Shown here piece after piece: positions 28,251-36,933 of a stretch of DNA of 64,000 bases. The stretch is from Aerococcus urinaeequi (GTDB lineage Bacteria; Bacillota; Bacilli; Lactobacillales; Aerococcaceae): the NCBI RefSeq assembly GCF_001543205.1, contig NZ_CP014162.1:1922001-1986000 (forward strand). Reading direction: 5' to 3'. The notes under the pieces were generated by a model. That model saw only the letters and a list, made by a program, of their open reading frames with translations, ran no database searches and was not told where the DNA came from. The position numbers and the translations under genes are program-made. Position 1 is the first letter of the stretch. Every line of letters begins with the position of its first letter.

Positions 28251-29990
28251 ATGGATAAAACAACATTCTCATGGCTGATGGATTACATTAAACGTTACCG
28301 TTGGACTACAATCGGCTTATTCCTATTTTCAACAATTACCGTCCTTTTTCAAGTTTTAATACCCATTCAAATCGGACAGGCAGTGAATGAAATCGTTGGT
28401 TTGGACCGAGTGGATTTTGAAGCCCTGTGGCAAGCCATTATCTTGCTGGGTGTGTTCGCTCTAATTGCAGCTCTAGCTCAGTATTTACAAAATCAGATGT
28501 CTAACCGATTAACCTACCATATTATTGCGGACTTACATAGAGACGCTTTTAATAAGATTCAAAAACTGCCTTTATCATACGTGGATAAACATTCTTTAGG
28601 GGACCTTGTTTCTCGTGTCATTAATGATGTCGATTTAGTCGGTAACGGTTTATTACAAAGTTTCAATAACTTATTTTCCGGCCTGATTTTAATTGTCGGG
28701 GTTATCGTGATGATGTTATCCCTAGATGTTAAAATCGGACTGATTGTCATTATTTTGACCCCAATTTCTGTGGTTGTTTCTTATATCATTGCCAGTAGAA
28801 CCTACCACCGCTTTACTGAACAGGTCAATTTACGTGGCGAACTCGGTGGATACGTGGATGAAATGGCTCAAGGGCAAATGATTGTCCGTGCCTTTACCTT
28901 TGAGGACGACGCCATTGAACAGTTTACAAGTATTAACCAGAAAGTGCATGAGTCAGGTATGTGGTCACAATTTTATGGGGCTTTAATTAACCCAACGTCG
29001 CGTATTTTAAACTCTATTGTTTATGCTGTTGTGGGCGTGGTCGGTGCCTTTACCGTATTATCTGGCCAATTGAGTGTGGGGATTTTCTCTTCATTCTTAA
29101 CTTACGCCAACCAATACAACAAGCCATTTAATGATATTTCTTCTATTATTAATGAAATGCAAACATCTTTAGCTGCGGCTACTCGCGTACATGAACTGAT
29201 GGGTGCTAAAGAAGAGACCCCTTCACGTGACCAAGCAGAGCTTGTAACGGTTGAAGGTGCAGTTGATTTTAAAGACTTAACCTTCCATTATGATAGCCAA
29301 CGACCTTTAATTGAAGACTTAAACGTCCATGTCAAGGCTGGGGATACGGTAGCCATTGTAGGTCCTACTGGGGCTGGGAAAACGACCCTTATCAACCTTC
29401 TGATGCGATTTTATGACCCAGTAGCCGGCGGGATTCATATTGACGGTGTCAACACCTTAGATATGCAACGTAGCTATCTACGACAAAACTTTGGGATGGT
29501 TTTACAGGATTCTTGGATTTTTGAAGGAACCATTTTCGACAATATTGCATACGGTAAGTCGAGCTCAACCATGGAAGAAGTGGTTGCTGTGGCTAAAAAA
29601 GCCCAGATCCATGACATGATTATGCAGATGGACCAAGATTATCAGTTTAAATTAAGTGAGAATGGGGCCAACATTTCTAAAGGGCAACAACAATTAATTT
29701 GTATTGCGCGAATTATGCTCACTGACCCCGATATGTTGATATTGGATGAGGCCACATCTTCAATTGATACGATGACGGAGAAGGCGATTCAAGAAACCTT
29801 TGATGCAATGATGGTCAACCATACAACCTTTATCGTAGCCCACCGATTATCAACGATTGAAAATGCCGACCAAATCTTATATATGGAAAACGGCCATGTC
29901 TTAGAACAAGGCAGCCATCAAAGTTTATTAGAAAAAGAAGGTAAGTACTTCAATCTATACCAATCGCAATTTGATCACCAAGCTGAATAA
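28251..29990 (+). CDS. Heterodimeric ABC exporter, second half (canonical Walker B)
   Basis: A 579-residue half-transporter forming a pair with the preceding gene. Membrane segments occupy about 15-310. The ATPase domain has Walker A GPTGAGKTT near residue 371, an altered signature (ISKGQQQLI) near 476 and a canonical Walker B MLILDEATSSID near 497, followed by the switch His in IVAHRL. So the intact catalytic Glu is here and the intact signature is in the partner. That complementarity is typical of heterodimeric ABC exporters with one functional ATP site. The gene ends at a strong terminator. Confidence 0.92.
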   Translation: MDKTTFSWLMDYIKRYRWTTIGLFLFSTITVLFQVLIPIQIGQAVNEIVGLDRVDFEALWQAIILLGVFALIAALAQYLQNQMSNRLTYHIIADLHRDAFNKIQKLPLSYVDKHSLGDLVSRVINDVDLVGNGLLQSFNNLFSGLILIVGVIVMMLSLDVKIGLIVIILTPISVVVSYIIASRTYHRFTEQVNLRGELGGYVDEMAQGQMIVRAFTFEDDAIEQFTSINQKVHESGMWSQFYGALINPTSRILNSIVYAVVGVVGAFTVLSGQLSVGIFSSFLTYANQYNKPFNDISSIINEMQTSLAAATRVHELMGAKEETPSRDQAELVTVEGAVDFKDLTFHYDSQRPLIEDLNVHVKAGDTVAIVGPTGAGKTTLINLLMRFYDPVAGGIHIDGVNTLDMQRSYLRQNFGMVLQDSWIFEGTIFDNIAYGKSSSTMEEVVAVAKKAQIHDMIMQMDQDYQFKLSENGANISKGQQQLICIARIMLTDPDMLILDEATSSIDTMTEKAIQETFDAMMVNHTTFIVAHRLSTIENADQILYMENGHVLEQGSHQSLLEKEGKYFNLYQSQFDHQAE

Positions 29991-30015
29991 GTCCTTGTTG
30001 AAGAAGGCGCACATC

Positions 30016-30048
30016 AAAAAGCTAGCGGCAATTTTCGCTAGCTTTTTT
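30016..30048 (+). terminator. Terminator between the ABC exporter and the CBS gene
   Basis: AAAAGCTAGCG pairs with CGCTAGCTTTT around an 8-base loop, with T runs on both strands, so it can serve both convergent genes. Confidence 0.9.
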
Positions 30049-30061
30049 GTCTACCTTCGTT

Positions 30062-30823
30062 TTATAGATAGTTTAGAATCGTCGTAATATCCCGTTGAGT
30101 GACAATTCCAATAATGTCTTCAGGTTTACGGACATCGTCTTTTTCCGAAATCAATAAGACTTCATTTCGGTTGTTGCGCATCAAGTCGACCATAAAATCA
30201 TCTAATTCAAAAATTGGGGTATCTGGTGAAATGATTTGTTTACGGGTAATTTTCTTATGTTGGCTATGATTGATGATTTGCTTTACTTGATATTTGGAGA
30301 AGTCCATATAGAACCAAGAATTTTTAGTAATTTCATCCGCAATAAATTTAGTGATCAATTCTGCAGAAATAACGGATACCAAACGATCCTTATTAAAGAC
30401 GGGTAATTGGGATACTTGATGGTGGTGTAAATCAGTCAAGGCTTTTTCTAGACTATCATCCATATTAATGGCAAAAACTGGTTTAATAAATTTTCTGGTT
30501 GACGGAATTTCTGTCAGTAATTTGTTGATTTCAAAGAGTTGTTGATTGGTTTCTTCAGAAGGATAAGCCAGGTTTACTTCAACCTCTGTCTTGTGGTGGG
30601 TCAACAAGTTGCGTAACTGGCGAATCTGGTCTAAAAATTGATGGTTACGTTTGATTACTTGGTTCGTTTTGGCTAATTCTTCTACACACTGGAAGAAAGT
30701 AGCATCATCATTGACTAATAATCCCTTCATGGTTTGGTGTAGGGCGTTAAAGTGGCTAATAAAAGCGACTGTTACTGAATAGGGTTTATCCCTGGTAAAT
30801 TCTTCAGAATAATGACTGGTCAT
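30062..30823 (-). CDS. CBS-domain protein with helical N-terminus
   Basis: A 253-residue cytosolic protein. The C-terminal two thirds hold a CBS pair: the first CBS motif around 125-165 (ALTDLHHHQVSQLPVFN, then VISAELI) and the second around 205-250 (DDFMVDLMRNNRNEVLLI, then GIVTQRDI). CBS pairs usually sense adenosine nucleotides or second messengers such as c-di-AMP. The N-terminal 110 residues are helical and contain RNLLTHH near residue 71, a pattern resembling a HEPN Rx4H motif. I do not recognise a named family. It is monocistronic and convergent with the ABC exporter. Confidence 0.8.
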   Translation of the reverse strand: MTSHYSEEFTRDKPYSVTVAFISHFNALHQTMKGLLVNDDATFFQCVEELAKTNQVIKRNHQFLDQIRQLRNLLTHHKTEVEVNLAYPSEETNQQLFEINKLLTEIPSTRKFIKPVFAINMDDSLEKALTDLHHHQVSQLPVFNKDRLVSVISAELITKFIADEITKNSWFYMDFSKYQVKQIINHSQHKKITRKQIISPDTPIFELDDFMVDLMRNNRNEVLLISEKDDVRKPEDIIGIVTQRDITTILNYL

Positions 30824-30931
30824 CTTGGCAACCTCCTTCTATCTACTGCTTTGATTATAACAAAAAGATGATGGAATAATGAAATGCAATACCCTTGAGC
30901 AAATAAATTAAAAATCTTGATATGATTTTTA

Positions 30932-30986
30932 GATAATCCGTTATCGCTTATAGGTATAAGCTTTTGAAAATATTGAGTGCTAGAAT
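30932..30986 (+). promoter_or_regulatory. Operator and promoter of the first binding-protein gene
   Basis: Two adjacent inverted repeats, GATAATCCGTTATC (30932-30945) and CTTATAGGTATAAG (30947-30960), precede an extended -10 TGCTAGAAT (30978-30986) that lacks a good -35. The second repeat would be centred near -40. This layout suggests an activator site. The same arrangement recurs before the paralogue. Confidence 0.65.
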
Positions 30987-31027
30987 TACGCTAAGCTTGA
31001 AAAATATTTTATTAGGAGGTACTTTTG

Positions 31028-31813
31028 ATGAAGAAATTCTTAAAATGGGTCGTATTTTCAACTGTGGCGTTGCTATTAACGGCATGTGGTAATACAAGTT
31101 CAGCGGAAACATCCGAAGATAAAGTCATACGAGTTGGGGCAACGGGGCAATCTTTCCCAAACTCCTACCAAGAAAACGGGGAGTTAACAGGTTTTGATGT
31201 TGAGGTATTCGAAACAGTGGTAACTAATTTAGGCTACACTATTGAATGGACTACTGGAGGTTTCGACGGATTGGTTACACAATTAAATACTGGCAAACTT
31301 GATACAATTGCTAATAACTTTGCGCAAACAGAAGAACGGGCAGAGGTTTATCAATTCTCAACGCCATACGCATACGCACATACAACCTTAGGTGTGCTAG
31401 CCGATTCTGACATTCAAACGATTGAAGACTTGGAAGGTAAAACAATTGGTTTGGTTGCAGGGTCACATAAGGTAGATATCATGAAAAAATATATAGGAGA
31501 TAACGGTTTAGATATTGAAATCCGTACTTATGAAAATCGTGAAGGACCTGAGTTAGATGTTGAGAAAGGTCAGATCGATGCCTATGCTCAGGATTATACG
31601 ATAATTCAAGCGAGCATCCAATTGAAGGACAAACCATTCCGTACGCTAGACCAGACCTTCTCAAACGACAATGTGGTCTTCCCATTTGCCAAAACTGAAG
31701 AAGGGACAGCTTTTAAAGAAGCCTTTGACGCAGAACTTGAAAACTTGCGTGAAGATGGCACTTTAGCTGAAATATCTAACAAATACTACGGCGAAGACGT
31801 AACACAAGGATAG
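31028..31813 (+). CDS. Cystine/2SC-type amino acid ABC transporter binding lipoprotein (copy 1)
   Basis: A 261-residue family 3 solute-binding lipoprotein. Its signal peptide ends in the lipobox LLLTAC (Cys20). The mature part contains RVGATGQSFPNSYQENGELT and GFDVEVFE, as in the TcyJ/TcyK and YxeM group that binds cystine or S-modified cysteines. The ATG at 31028 follows TAGGAGGT; a TTG directly before it is less well spaced. It has its own promoter and terminator. A close paralogue of identical length follows 335 bases later. Confidence 0.88.
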   Translation: MKKFLKWVVFSTVALLLTACGNTSSAETSEDKVIRVGATGQSFPNSYQENGELTGFDVEVFETVVTNLGYTIEWTTGGFDGLVTQLNTGKLDTIANNFAQTEERAEVYQFSTPYAYAHTTLGVLADSDIQTIEDLEGKTIGLVAGSHKVDIMKKYIGDNGLDIEIRTYENREGPELDVEKGQIDAYAQDYTIIQASIQLKDKPFRTLDQTFSNDNVVFPFAKTEEGTAFKEAFDAELENLREDGTLAEISNKYYGEDVTQG

Positions 31814-31830
31814 GTGAATAAGCATCATCG

Positions 31831-31867
31831 AGAGGTATCTTAGATTATCAGGATACCTCTTTTTCTA
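31831..31867 (+). terminator. Terminator after the first binding-protein gene
   Basis: AGAGGTATC pairs with GATACCTCT around a 12-base loop and is followed by five T. The rest of the gap to 32148 is A/T-rich and carries the duplicated promoter. Confidence 0.88.
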
Positions 31868-32052
31868 TTTGTATAGAGAAATGATCATTTATTAGTAAAT
31901 GTCTTGATTAAATGATATATCAATATCCGACATTATCCAGTTAAATATAGCTAAAAAGATATAAATAAATATTTTTCAATGATTCTGAGCAAAAAACTAG
32001 AGATTTTATTGAAAAATGCTTACAATTTTAAATTGTATTGATATGATTTTTA

Positions 32053-32107
32053 GATGACTCGTTATCGATTATTGGTATAAGTGTTCATACATATTCAGTG
32101 CTAGAAT
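32053..32107 (+). promoter_or_regulatory. Operator and promoter of the second binding-protein gene
   Basis: GATGACTCGTTATC (32053-32066) and ATTATTGGTATAAG (32068-32081) align with the two inverted repeats before the first copy, and TGCTAGAAT recurs at 32099-32107. Spacing is the same in both copies, so these positions are likely functional. Confidence 0.65.
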
Positions 32108-32148
32108 AATTCTATGTTCAAAAACTATTTATTAGGAGGCAGTTCAAG

Positions 32149-32934
32149 ATGAAGAAATTATTTAAATGGGTCGCATTTGCAGCTATCGCTTTGGTGCTAG
32201 CAGCTTGCGGTAATGGTAGCTCGGAGGAAGCATCCGGCGATAAAGTATTGCGTGTTGGGGCTACAGGTCAATCTTTCCCAAACTCTTACCAAGAAGACGG
32301 TGAGTTAACCGGGTTTGACGTTGAGGTATTGGAAACAATCGCAGCAAATTTAGGTTACACAGTTGAATGGACAACTGGTGGATTCGACGGTTTGGTAACA
32401 CAATTGAATACGGGTAAATTAGATACTATTGCCAATAACTTTGCGCAAACTGAAGAACGTGCAAAAGTTTATCAATTCTCTACACCATATGCATACGCAC
32501 ATACAGCATTAGGTGTATTGGCTGATTCAGATATCCAATCAATTGAAGACTTAGAAGGTCAAACTATTGGTGGGGTTGCGGGTTCAAATAAAGTAGATAT
32601 TATAACCAAATATATTGAAGAAAATGGTTTAGATATCGAAATCCGTACTTACGAAAACCGTGAAGGACCTGAATTAGATCTTGAAAAAGGTCAAGTCCAA
32701 GCCTATGTACAAGATTACGCGATTATCCAATCAAGTATCACATTAAAAGATAAACCATTCCGTACTTTAGAAGAAACATATTCAGATGACAGCGTGGTAT
32801 TCCCCTTCGCACAAACTGATCAAGGTACTGAATTGAAAGAAGCTTTTGACGCAGAACTTGAAAAATTACGTGAAGATGGTACTTTAGCTGAATTATCAGA
32901 GAAATACTACGGCGAAGACATTACCCAAGAATAG
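32149..32934 (+). CDS. Cystine/2SC-type amino acid ABC transporter binding lipoprotein (copy 2)
   Basis: A 261-residue paralogue of the preceding gene, colinear along its whole length, with lipobox LVLAAC (Cys20). Shared blocks include RVGATGQSFPNSYQE, WTTGGFDGLVTQLNTGKLDT and RTYENREGPELD. Differences cluster in the signal peptide, around 145-155 (GGVAGSNKVDI versus GLVAGSHKVDI) and near the C-terminus. It starts behind TAGGAGG and is followed 27 bases later by the MmgE/PrpD gene with no terminator. This copy therefore heads the operon whose permease and ATPase lie further downstream. YxeM of Bacillus is the likely functional relative. Confidence 0.88.
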   Translation: MKKLFKWVAFAAIALVLAACGNGSSEEASGDKVLRVGATGQSFPNSYQEDGELTGFDVEVLETIAANLGYTVEWTTGGFDGLVTQLNTGKLDTIANNFAQTEERAKVYQFSTPYAYAHTALGVLADSDIQSIEDLEGQTIGGVAGSNKVDIITKYIEENGLDIEIRTYENREGPELDLEKGQVQAYVQDYAIIQSSITLKDKPFRTLEETYSDDSVVFPFAQTDQGTELKEAFDAELEKLREDGTLAELSEKYYGEDITQE

Positions 32935-32961
32935 TTTAATAAAACTCAAGGAGGGGCAGAT

Positions 32962-34323
32962 ATGAATGAAAACCTAGGGATCAAATGGATTAAACAATTG
33001 ATCGAAGCAGACCCGACAACAAATGAAGATGCTGTCCGGGAAGCGAAAAAGGGCATTCAAGATTATCTTGCTGCCTCCTTTTTTGCGAATAGGGAAGCAA
33101 TACCAAAGCAATTAAATAATGGCCAGCCTTTCACTTACTGCACGTCGAACAGCCCAATAGATAAAAAGCAAAGGATTACCTTTGCTTCTAGGCATCATGC
33201 CCTTGTTAACGGCTTTCGGGCCCATTACTTAGACATTGACGACACCCAACCGTCCATGCGGGGTCATGCTAGTGCAGTCATCCTTTCAGCCTTATTTGCG
33301 GTTGTCCATCCAAATGACGATGGTCAGGACGTCATCTCTGCCTACATTGCCGGCGTTGAAATTGGTGGACGGCTTGGGAACTTATTCAATCCAGACCTTT
33401 ATCAAAAAGGCTGGCATGCAACTGAATTCATCGGCGGTTTTGCAGCAACAGCAGCCTTAATCAAATACTTGAACTTAAACGAAAGTGAAGCTACTAATGC
33501 TTTTTCACTCGTTGCCAGCCAGGCTTCAGGATTTCGCTTCCAGTTTGGAACAGACGCCAAACCGCTACAAGCAGGTATCGCAGCTAGAAATGCCATTGAA
33601 GCGGTAGATTGGACCTTAAAGGGTGTCCAAGGGTCAGAAGACTTTTTATTCGGTGACAGAGGTCTATTTGAAATTTTTGAAATTGACCAAGCGACTGGTC
33701 AGGAAGTCCTAACTGCATCATGGGATGGGGACTTACAGATATGCAAACCGGGCCTATGGTTTAAAGCCTACCCATTTTGTTCGGCAGCCTTTAGAGCGGC
33801 GGACGCAGCAGTGACTATTTTCCGAACAACAGGATACGAATTCTTAGATATTGAACAGGTGACGATTTCCTTTAACCCAGGCCGGGACGCAGCTTTAGTT
33901 TACACTACACCAACCACTGGACTTGAAGGCAAGTTTTCAGCAGAATATATTACTTATCTGGGCTTGAAAAAGGGCTACTATGAACCAGCTGACTTTACGA
34001 CTGACCCAATCGATGAGGGTATTCAAGCCGAATTAGCTAAGTACAGGCGGATTATCACCCCCGAAACGGACAAGGGCTTATCTTCGACAGTGAAAATCAC
34101 CTTTAAAGATGGTTTATCTGTCCAAGAAGAGGTATGGTATCCAACTGGGTCACCGGAAAATCCCCTATCTAACAAGATGCAATTTAATAAGCTTTCGGAC
34201 AGCCTGCAAAATAAACTATTAGCTGAAAATATTCAGCGGGATATTCAAACACTGGATCAAACAAAAATCAACACATTTTTAAAACATATTAACGGAGGCA
34301 ATTCATGGGATCACATGCACTAG
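32962..34323 (+). CDS. MmgE/PrpD family protein (YxeQ-like)
   Basis: A 453-residue member of the MmgE/PrpD family, which includes 2-methylcitrate dehydratase and cis-aconitate decarboxylase. The helical N-terminal half contains RGHASAVILSALFAVV near residues 95-110. A second domain follows with KPGLWFKAYPFCSAAFRAAD near 262-281. In Bacillus subtilis the yxe operon for S-(2-succino)cysteine breakdown carries a family member of about this size (YxeQ) whose role is unclear. Here it lies between the binding protein and the lyase. Its 3' end overlaps the lyase start by 19 bases, implying coupled translation. A simple citrate-pathway role is unlikely in this context. Confidence 0.8.
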   Translation: MNENLGIKWIKQLIEADPTTNEDAVREAKKGIQDYLAASFFANREAIPKQLNNGQPFTYCTSNSPIDKKQRITFASRHHALVNGFRAHYLDIDDTQPSMRGHASAVILSALFAVVHPNDDGQDVISAYIAGVEIGGRLGNLFNPDLYQKGWHATEFIGGFAATAALIKYLNLNESEATNAFSLVASQASGFRFQFGTDAKPLQAGIAARNAIEAVDWTLKGVQGSEDFLFGDRGLFEIFEIDQATGQEVLTASWDGDLQICKPGLWFKAYPFCSAAFRAADAAVTIFRTTGYEFLDIEQVTISFNPGRDAALVYTTPTTGLEGKFSAEYITYLGLKKGYYEPADFTTDPIDEGIQAELAKYRRIITPETDKGLSSTVKITFKDGLSVQEEVWYPTGSPENPLSNKMQFNKLSDSLQNKLLAENIQRDIQTLDQTKINTFLKHINGGNSWDHMH

Positions 34324-35678
34324 ATTTAATCACAATCGGCAATAATTTTGGGACGGCAGAAATGCGCGCCTTATGGGACGATAAAGCCCGTATCCAAAAA
34401 CAATTAGACACAGAAGCAGCCCTGTCTCAAGCAGAGGGTCAGTTGGGCATTATCCCAGTTGACGCTGCCGCTAAAATCAAAGAGGCAGCGAATGTCGACC
34501 TATATGATATTGAAGATATCGCTGCTGAATCGGCACGTTTACGTCATTCTTTAATGGGGACGATAAACGCCTTAGAACGCCAATCTGGTGAGGCGGGAGA
34601 ATTTGTCCATTTTGGTGCTACCACCCAAGATATTGTGGATACAGGGATGATGTTACAATTGCGGGATGCCTATGACATTATCGAGCGCGATGTGGCGATT
34701 GTTTTAGACTTGTTAGCTAAACTAGCTAAAACCCATCAGGATACGGTTATGATTGGTCGAACACATGGTATGCATGCCTTACCAACAACTTTTGGCTTTA
34801 AGGTTGCTGTTTGGGTGGATGAATTCATCCGTCATGCAGAACGTTTAAAGGAATCTAGAGATCGAATTTTTGTTGGTAATATGAACGGGGCGGTTGGAAC
34901 ATATGCCTCATTTGGGCCTAAAGGTAGCCAGCTCGAAGCAGCGACTATGGACATTTTAGGTCTAAATACGCCTAATATCGGCTGGCAATCAGCTCGTGAC
35001 CGTTTTTCAGAATTTGGTAATATTGCGGCATTAATTAGCGGAACTGCTGGTAAGATCGGGAATGAATTTTATAATTTAATGCGGACGGATATTGGAGAAA
35101 TTGAGGAACCCTTTAGTAAGGGTGAGATTGGTTCTTCAACCATGCCACACAAACGAAACCCAGCTTTATTTGAAGGCCTAGCATCATTGACGCCGCCAGT
35201 TTTGAAATCGGTCGCCCTTTTGCATGAATCAATGGGTACTGAACATGAACGAGACGCTATGCATTGGCGCCAAGAGTGGGTGGCTTTACCTGAAATTGCT
35301 ATCTACCTATCTGGTCAGTTAAATACCTTGAAAAATGTATTAGACGGTTTAACTGTACGGGAAGACCGGATGCAAGCCAACTTAAACCGGCAAGCTGGCT
35401 TAATTATGTCTGAAAAAGTCATGTTTGAATTATCTGACTCACTTGGTAAGCAAACTGCCCACGCTAAGGTTTATAGTTTAGCTATGCAATCATTTGAAGA
35501 GGGGCTTGACTTTGGGGACGTTTTAAAAGATGACGCTGAAATTTCTGCCAACCATCAACCTGAAGAAATTGACCAGTGGTTAGACCCGAGTGCTTATACA
35601 GGATTGGCCCACGAGAAAGTAGACCAAGTCCTAGCAGCTTACCAAGCCTTTAAGGCAGGTCTTGCTGATGGTAAATAA
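34305..35678 (+). CDS. Fumarase/adenylosuccinate-lyase superfamily lyase, candidate S-(2-succino) lyase
   Basis: A 457-residue member of the aspartase/fumarase superfamily. Region C1 is HFGATTQDIVDTG near residue 103, C2 is IGRTHGMHALPTTFGFK near 150-166, and the catalytic-serine loop C3 is GSSTMPHKRNPALFE near 275-289. All are intact. The sequence resembles PurB and PcaB, but the context is a yxe-like transporter and acetyltransferase cluster. Published work describes a superfamily lyase that replaces the monooxygenase YxeK in some yxe clusters and splits N-acetyl-S-(2-succino)cysteine into fumarate and N-acetylcysteine. That is my preferred assignment. Ordinary adenylosuccinate lyase is unlikely because no purine gene is near. 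Confidence 0.75.
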   Translation: MGSHALDLITIGNNFGTAEMRALWDDKARIQKQLDTEAALSQAEGQLGIIPVDAAAKIKEAANVDLYDIEDIAAESARLRHSLMGTINALERQSGEAGEFVHFGATTQDIVDTGMMLQLRDAYDIIERDVAIVLDLLAKLAKTHQDTVMIGRTHGMHALPTTFGFKVAVWVDEFIRHAERLKESRDRIFVGNMNGAVGTYASFGPKGSQLEAATMDILGLNTPNIGWQSARDRFSEFGNIAALISGTAGKIGNEFYNLMRTDIGEIEEPFSKGEIGSSTMPHKRNPALFEGLASLTPPVLKSVALLHESMGTEHERDAMHWRQEWVALPEIAIYLSGQLNTLKNVLDGLTVREDRMQANLNRQAGLIMSEKVMFELSDSLGKQTAHAKVYSLAMQSFEEGLDFGDVLKDDAEISANHQPEEIDQWLDPSAYTGLAHEKVDQVLAAYQAFKAGLADGK

Positions 35679-36168
35679 GGATTTAACGTTTAGACGATTA
35701 CATATGACGGACCAACCAGCTTATCAAGACTTGATTCACTCGGCTTACGGGTCGATTGACCAAAGTGTGATATCTTTTGAAGCGGCTAGTGAAAGCCAAG
35801 CGGATAATATCCACTGGTTGAAGAGTGTGCCAACATTTGGCCTCTTCAATGAAGACGGTGATTTGGTGTCAGGGGTGTCTTTACGATACCCTTGGGGGCC
35901 AGAACCGGGTCCTAAACCTTATCCTCATATCGGACGCTTGGCAACTCATGCGGATTTTAAGGGTCACGGCTATGCTAGGATCACATTTGATTATATAGAG
36001 GATTATTTACGTGATGAATTGAAATGCCCAGTGGTTACGCTAGGGACTGCTGATCAGTTGCCCTGGTTAGTTGCCATGTATGAGCGGTGGGGTTTTGTTG
36101 AATTCGCCCGAAAACGATTGGGCAATAAAAAGCACATCACTGTTTATTTACAAAAAAACCTTATATAA
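35668..36168 (+). CDS. GNAT family N-acetyltransferase (YxeL-like)
   Basis: A 166-residue GNAT protein. The acetyl-CoA-binding beta4-alpha3 region reads HIGRLATHADFKGHGYARI near residues 90-108, with the Gly-rich pyrophosphate loop, and the C-terminal MYERWGFVEFARKR is typical. YxeL of Bacillus has nearly the same length and acetylates S-(2-succino)cysteine as the first catabolic step. The ATG at 35668 overlaps the end of the lyase gene and follows AAGGCAGG. The tight overlap with the lyase supports a joint pathway. Confidence 0.82.
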   Translation: MVNKDLTFRRLHMTDQPAYQDLIHSAYGSIDQSVISFEAASESQADNIHWLKSVPTFGLFNEDGDLVSGVSLRYPWGPEPGPKPYPHIGRLATHADFKGHGYARITFDYIEDYLRDELKCPVVTLGTADQLPWLVAMYERWGFVEFARKRLGNKKHITVYLQKNLI

Positions 36169-36243
36169 TTCTCCATATTTGGAAACCAGGATAGTGCCTG
36201 ATATAGGCAACAAGAATGCAAAGGATTTACAAAAAGGAAGTGA

Positions 36244-36918
36244 ATGAATATGGATTTTCCATACATGCTAGAAATCTTACCAGAAGTTGCTAGCTACATA
36301 CCTACAACGCTTGTTCTAGCGTTTGTCTCTATGTTTTTCGCTGTGGTGATTGGGTTAATCGTAGCCTTTGGTCGCCGTAGCAAAAATAAAATTATCTCAA
36401 ATTTATCAGCCGCATATATTTCTGTATTCCGCGGGGTACCAACCGTTGTGCAATTATTTATTATCTACTTTGGGCTCCCACAATTATTCCCGTCTATGTC
36501 TAACTTGTCTGCAATGAGTGCAGCGATTATCGGTTTATCTTTTAAAGAAGCCTCTTATTTAGCGGAAATCTTCCGTGCAGCTCTAGACTCTGTAGATAGC
36601 GGACAAATTGAAGCTGGTTTATCAGTAGGGATGAAACCTTGGAAAATTTACCAAACTGTAGTCATCCCACAAGCAGTTGTGAATGCTGTACCGGGTACTT
36701 TAAATGTCTTTATTTCTCTAGTTAAAGAATCGTCAATCGTCTTTACTTTAGGGGTAACCGAAGTCTTTGCTTCAGCGAAATTGATTGCTTCATCATCAAT
36801 GCTGTATTTTGAAACCTATGTTGTAGTTGGTTTCATTTACTGGGTAATCATCGTGATCATTTCATGGTTACAAGGCAAACTAGAACGCAAGATAGCTGTT
36901 CCTTACAAACGCAGCTAG
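36244..36918 (+). CDS. Amino acid ABC transporter permease (YxeN-like)
   Basis: A 224-residue HisM/GlnP-type permease with about five membrane segments. The family loop that contacts the ATPase reads FKEASYLAEIFRAALDSVDSG near residues 100-120, followed by GQIEAGLSVGMKPWKIY. The length equals that of YxeN. Two ATGs are possible (36244 and 36250) behind AAAAAGGAAG; the second has better spacing, the first was kept for completeness. It follows the GNAT gene after 75 bases without a clear terminator and precedes the ATPase gene by 15 bases. Confidence 0.92.
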   Translation: MNMDFPYMLEILPEVASYIPTTLVLAFVSMFFAVVIGLIVAFGRRSKNKIISNLSAAYISVFRGVPTVVQLFIIYFGLPQLFPSMSNLSAMSAAIIGLSFKEASYLAEIFRAALDSVDSGQIEAGLSVGMKPWKIYQTVVIPQAVVNAVPGTLNVFISLVKESSIVFTLGVTEVFASAKLIASSSMLYFETYVVVGFIYWVIIVIISWLQGKLERKIAVPYKRS

Positions 36919-36933
36919 GAAAGGAGTACCAAT

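Noticed and set aside
34305-35678. Housekeeping adenylosuccinate lyase (purB)
   Set aside because: The motifs are superfamily-wide, and the gene is embedded in and overlaps a transporter/acetyltransferase operon with no purine genes.
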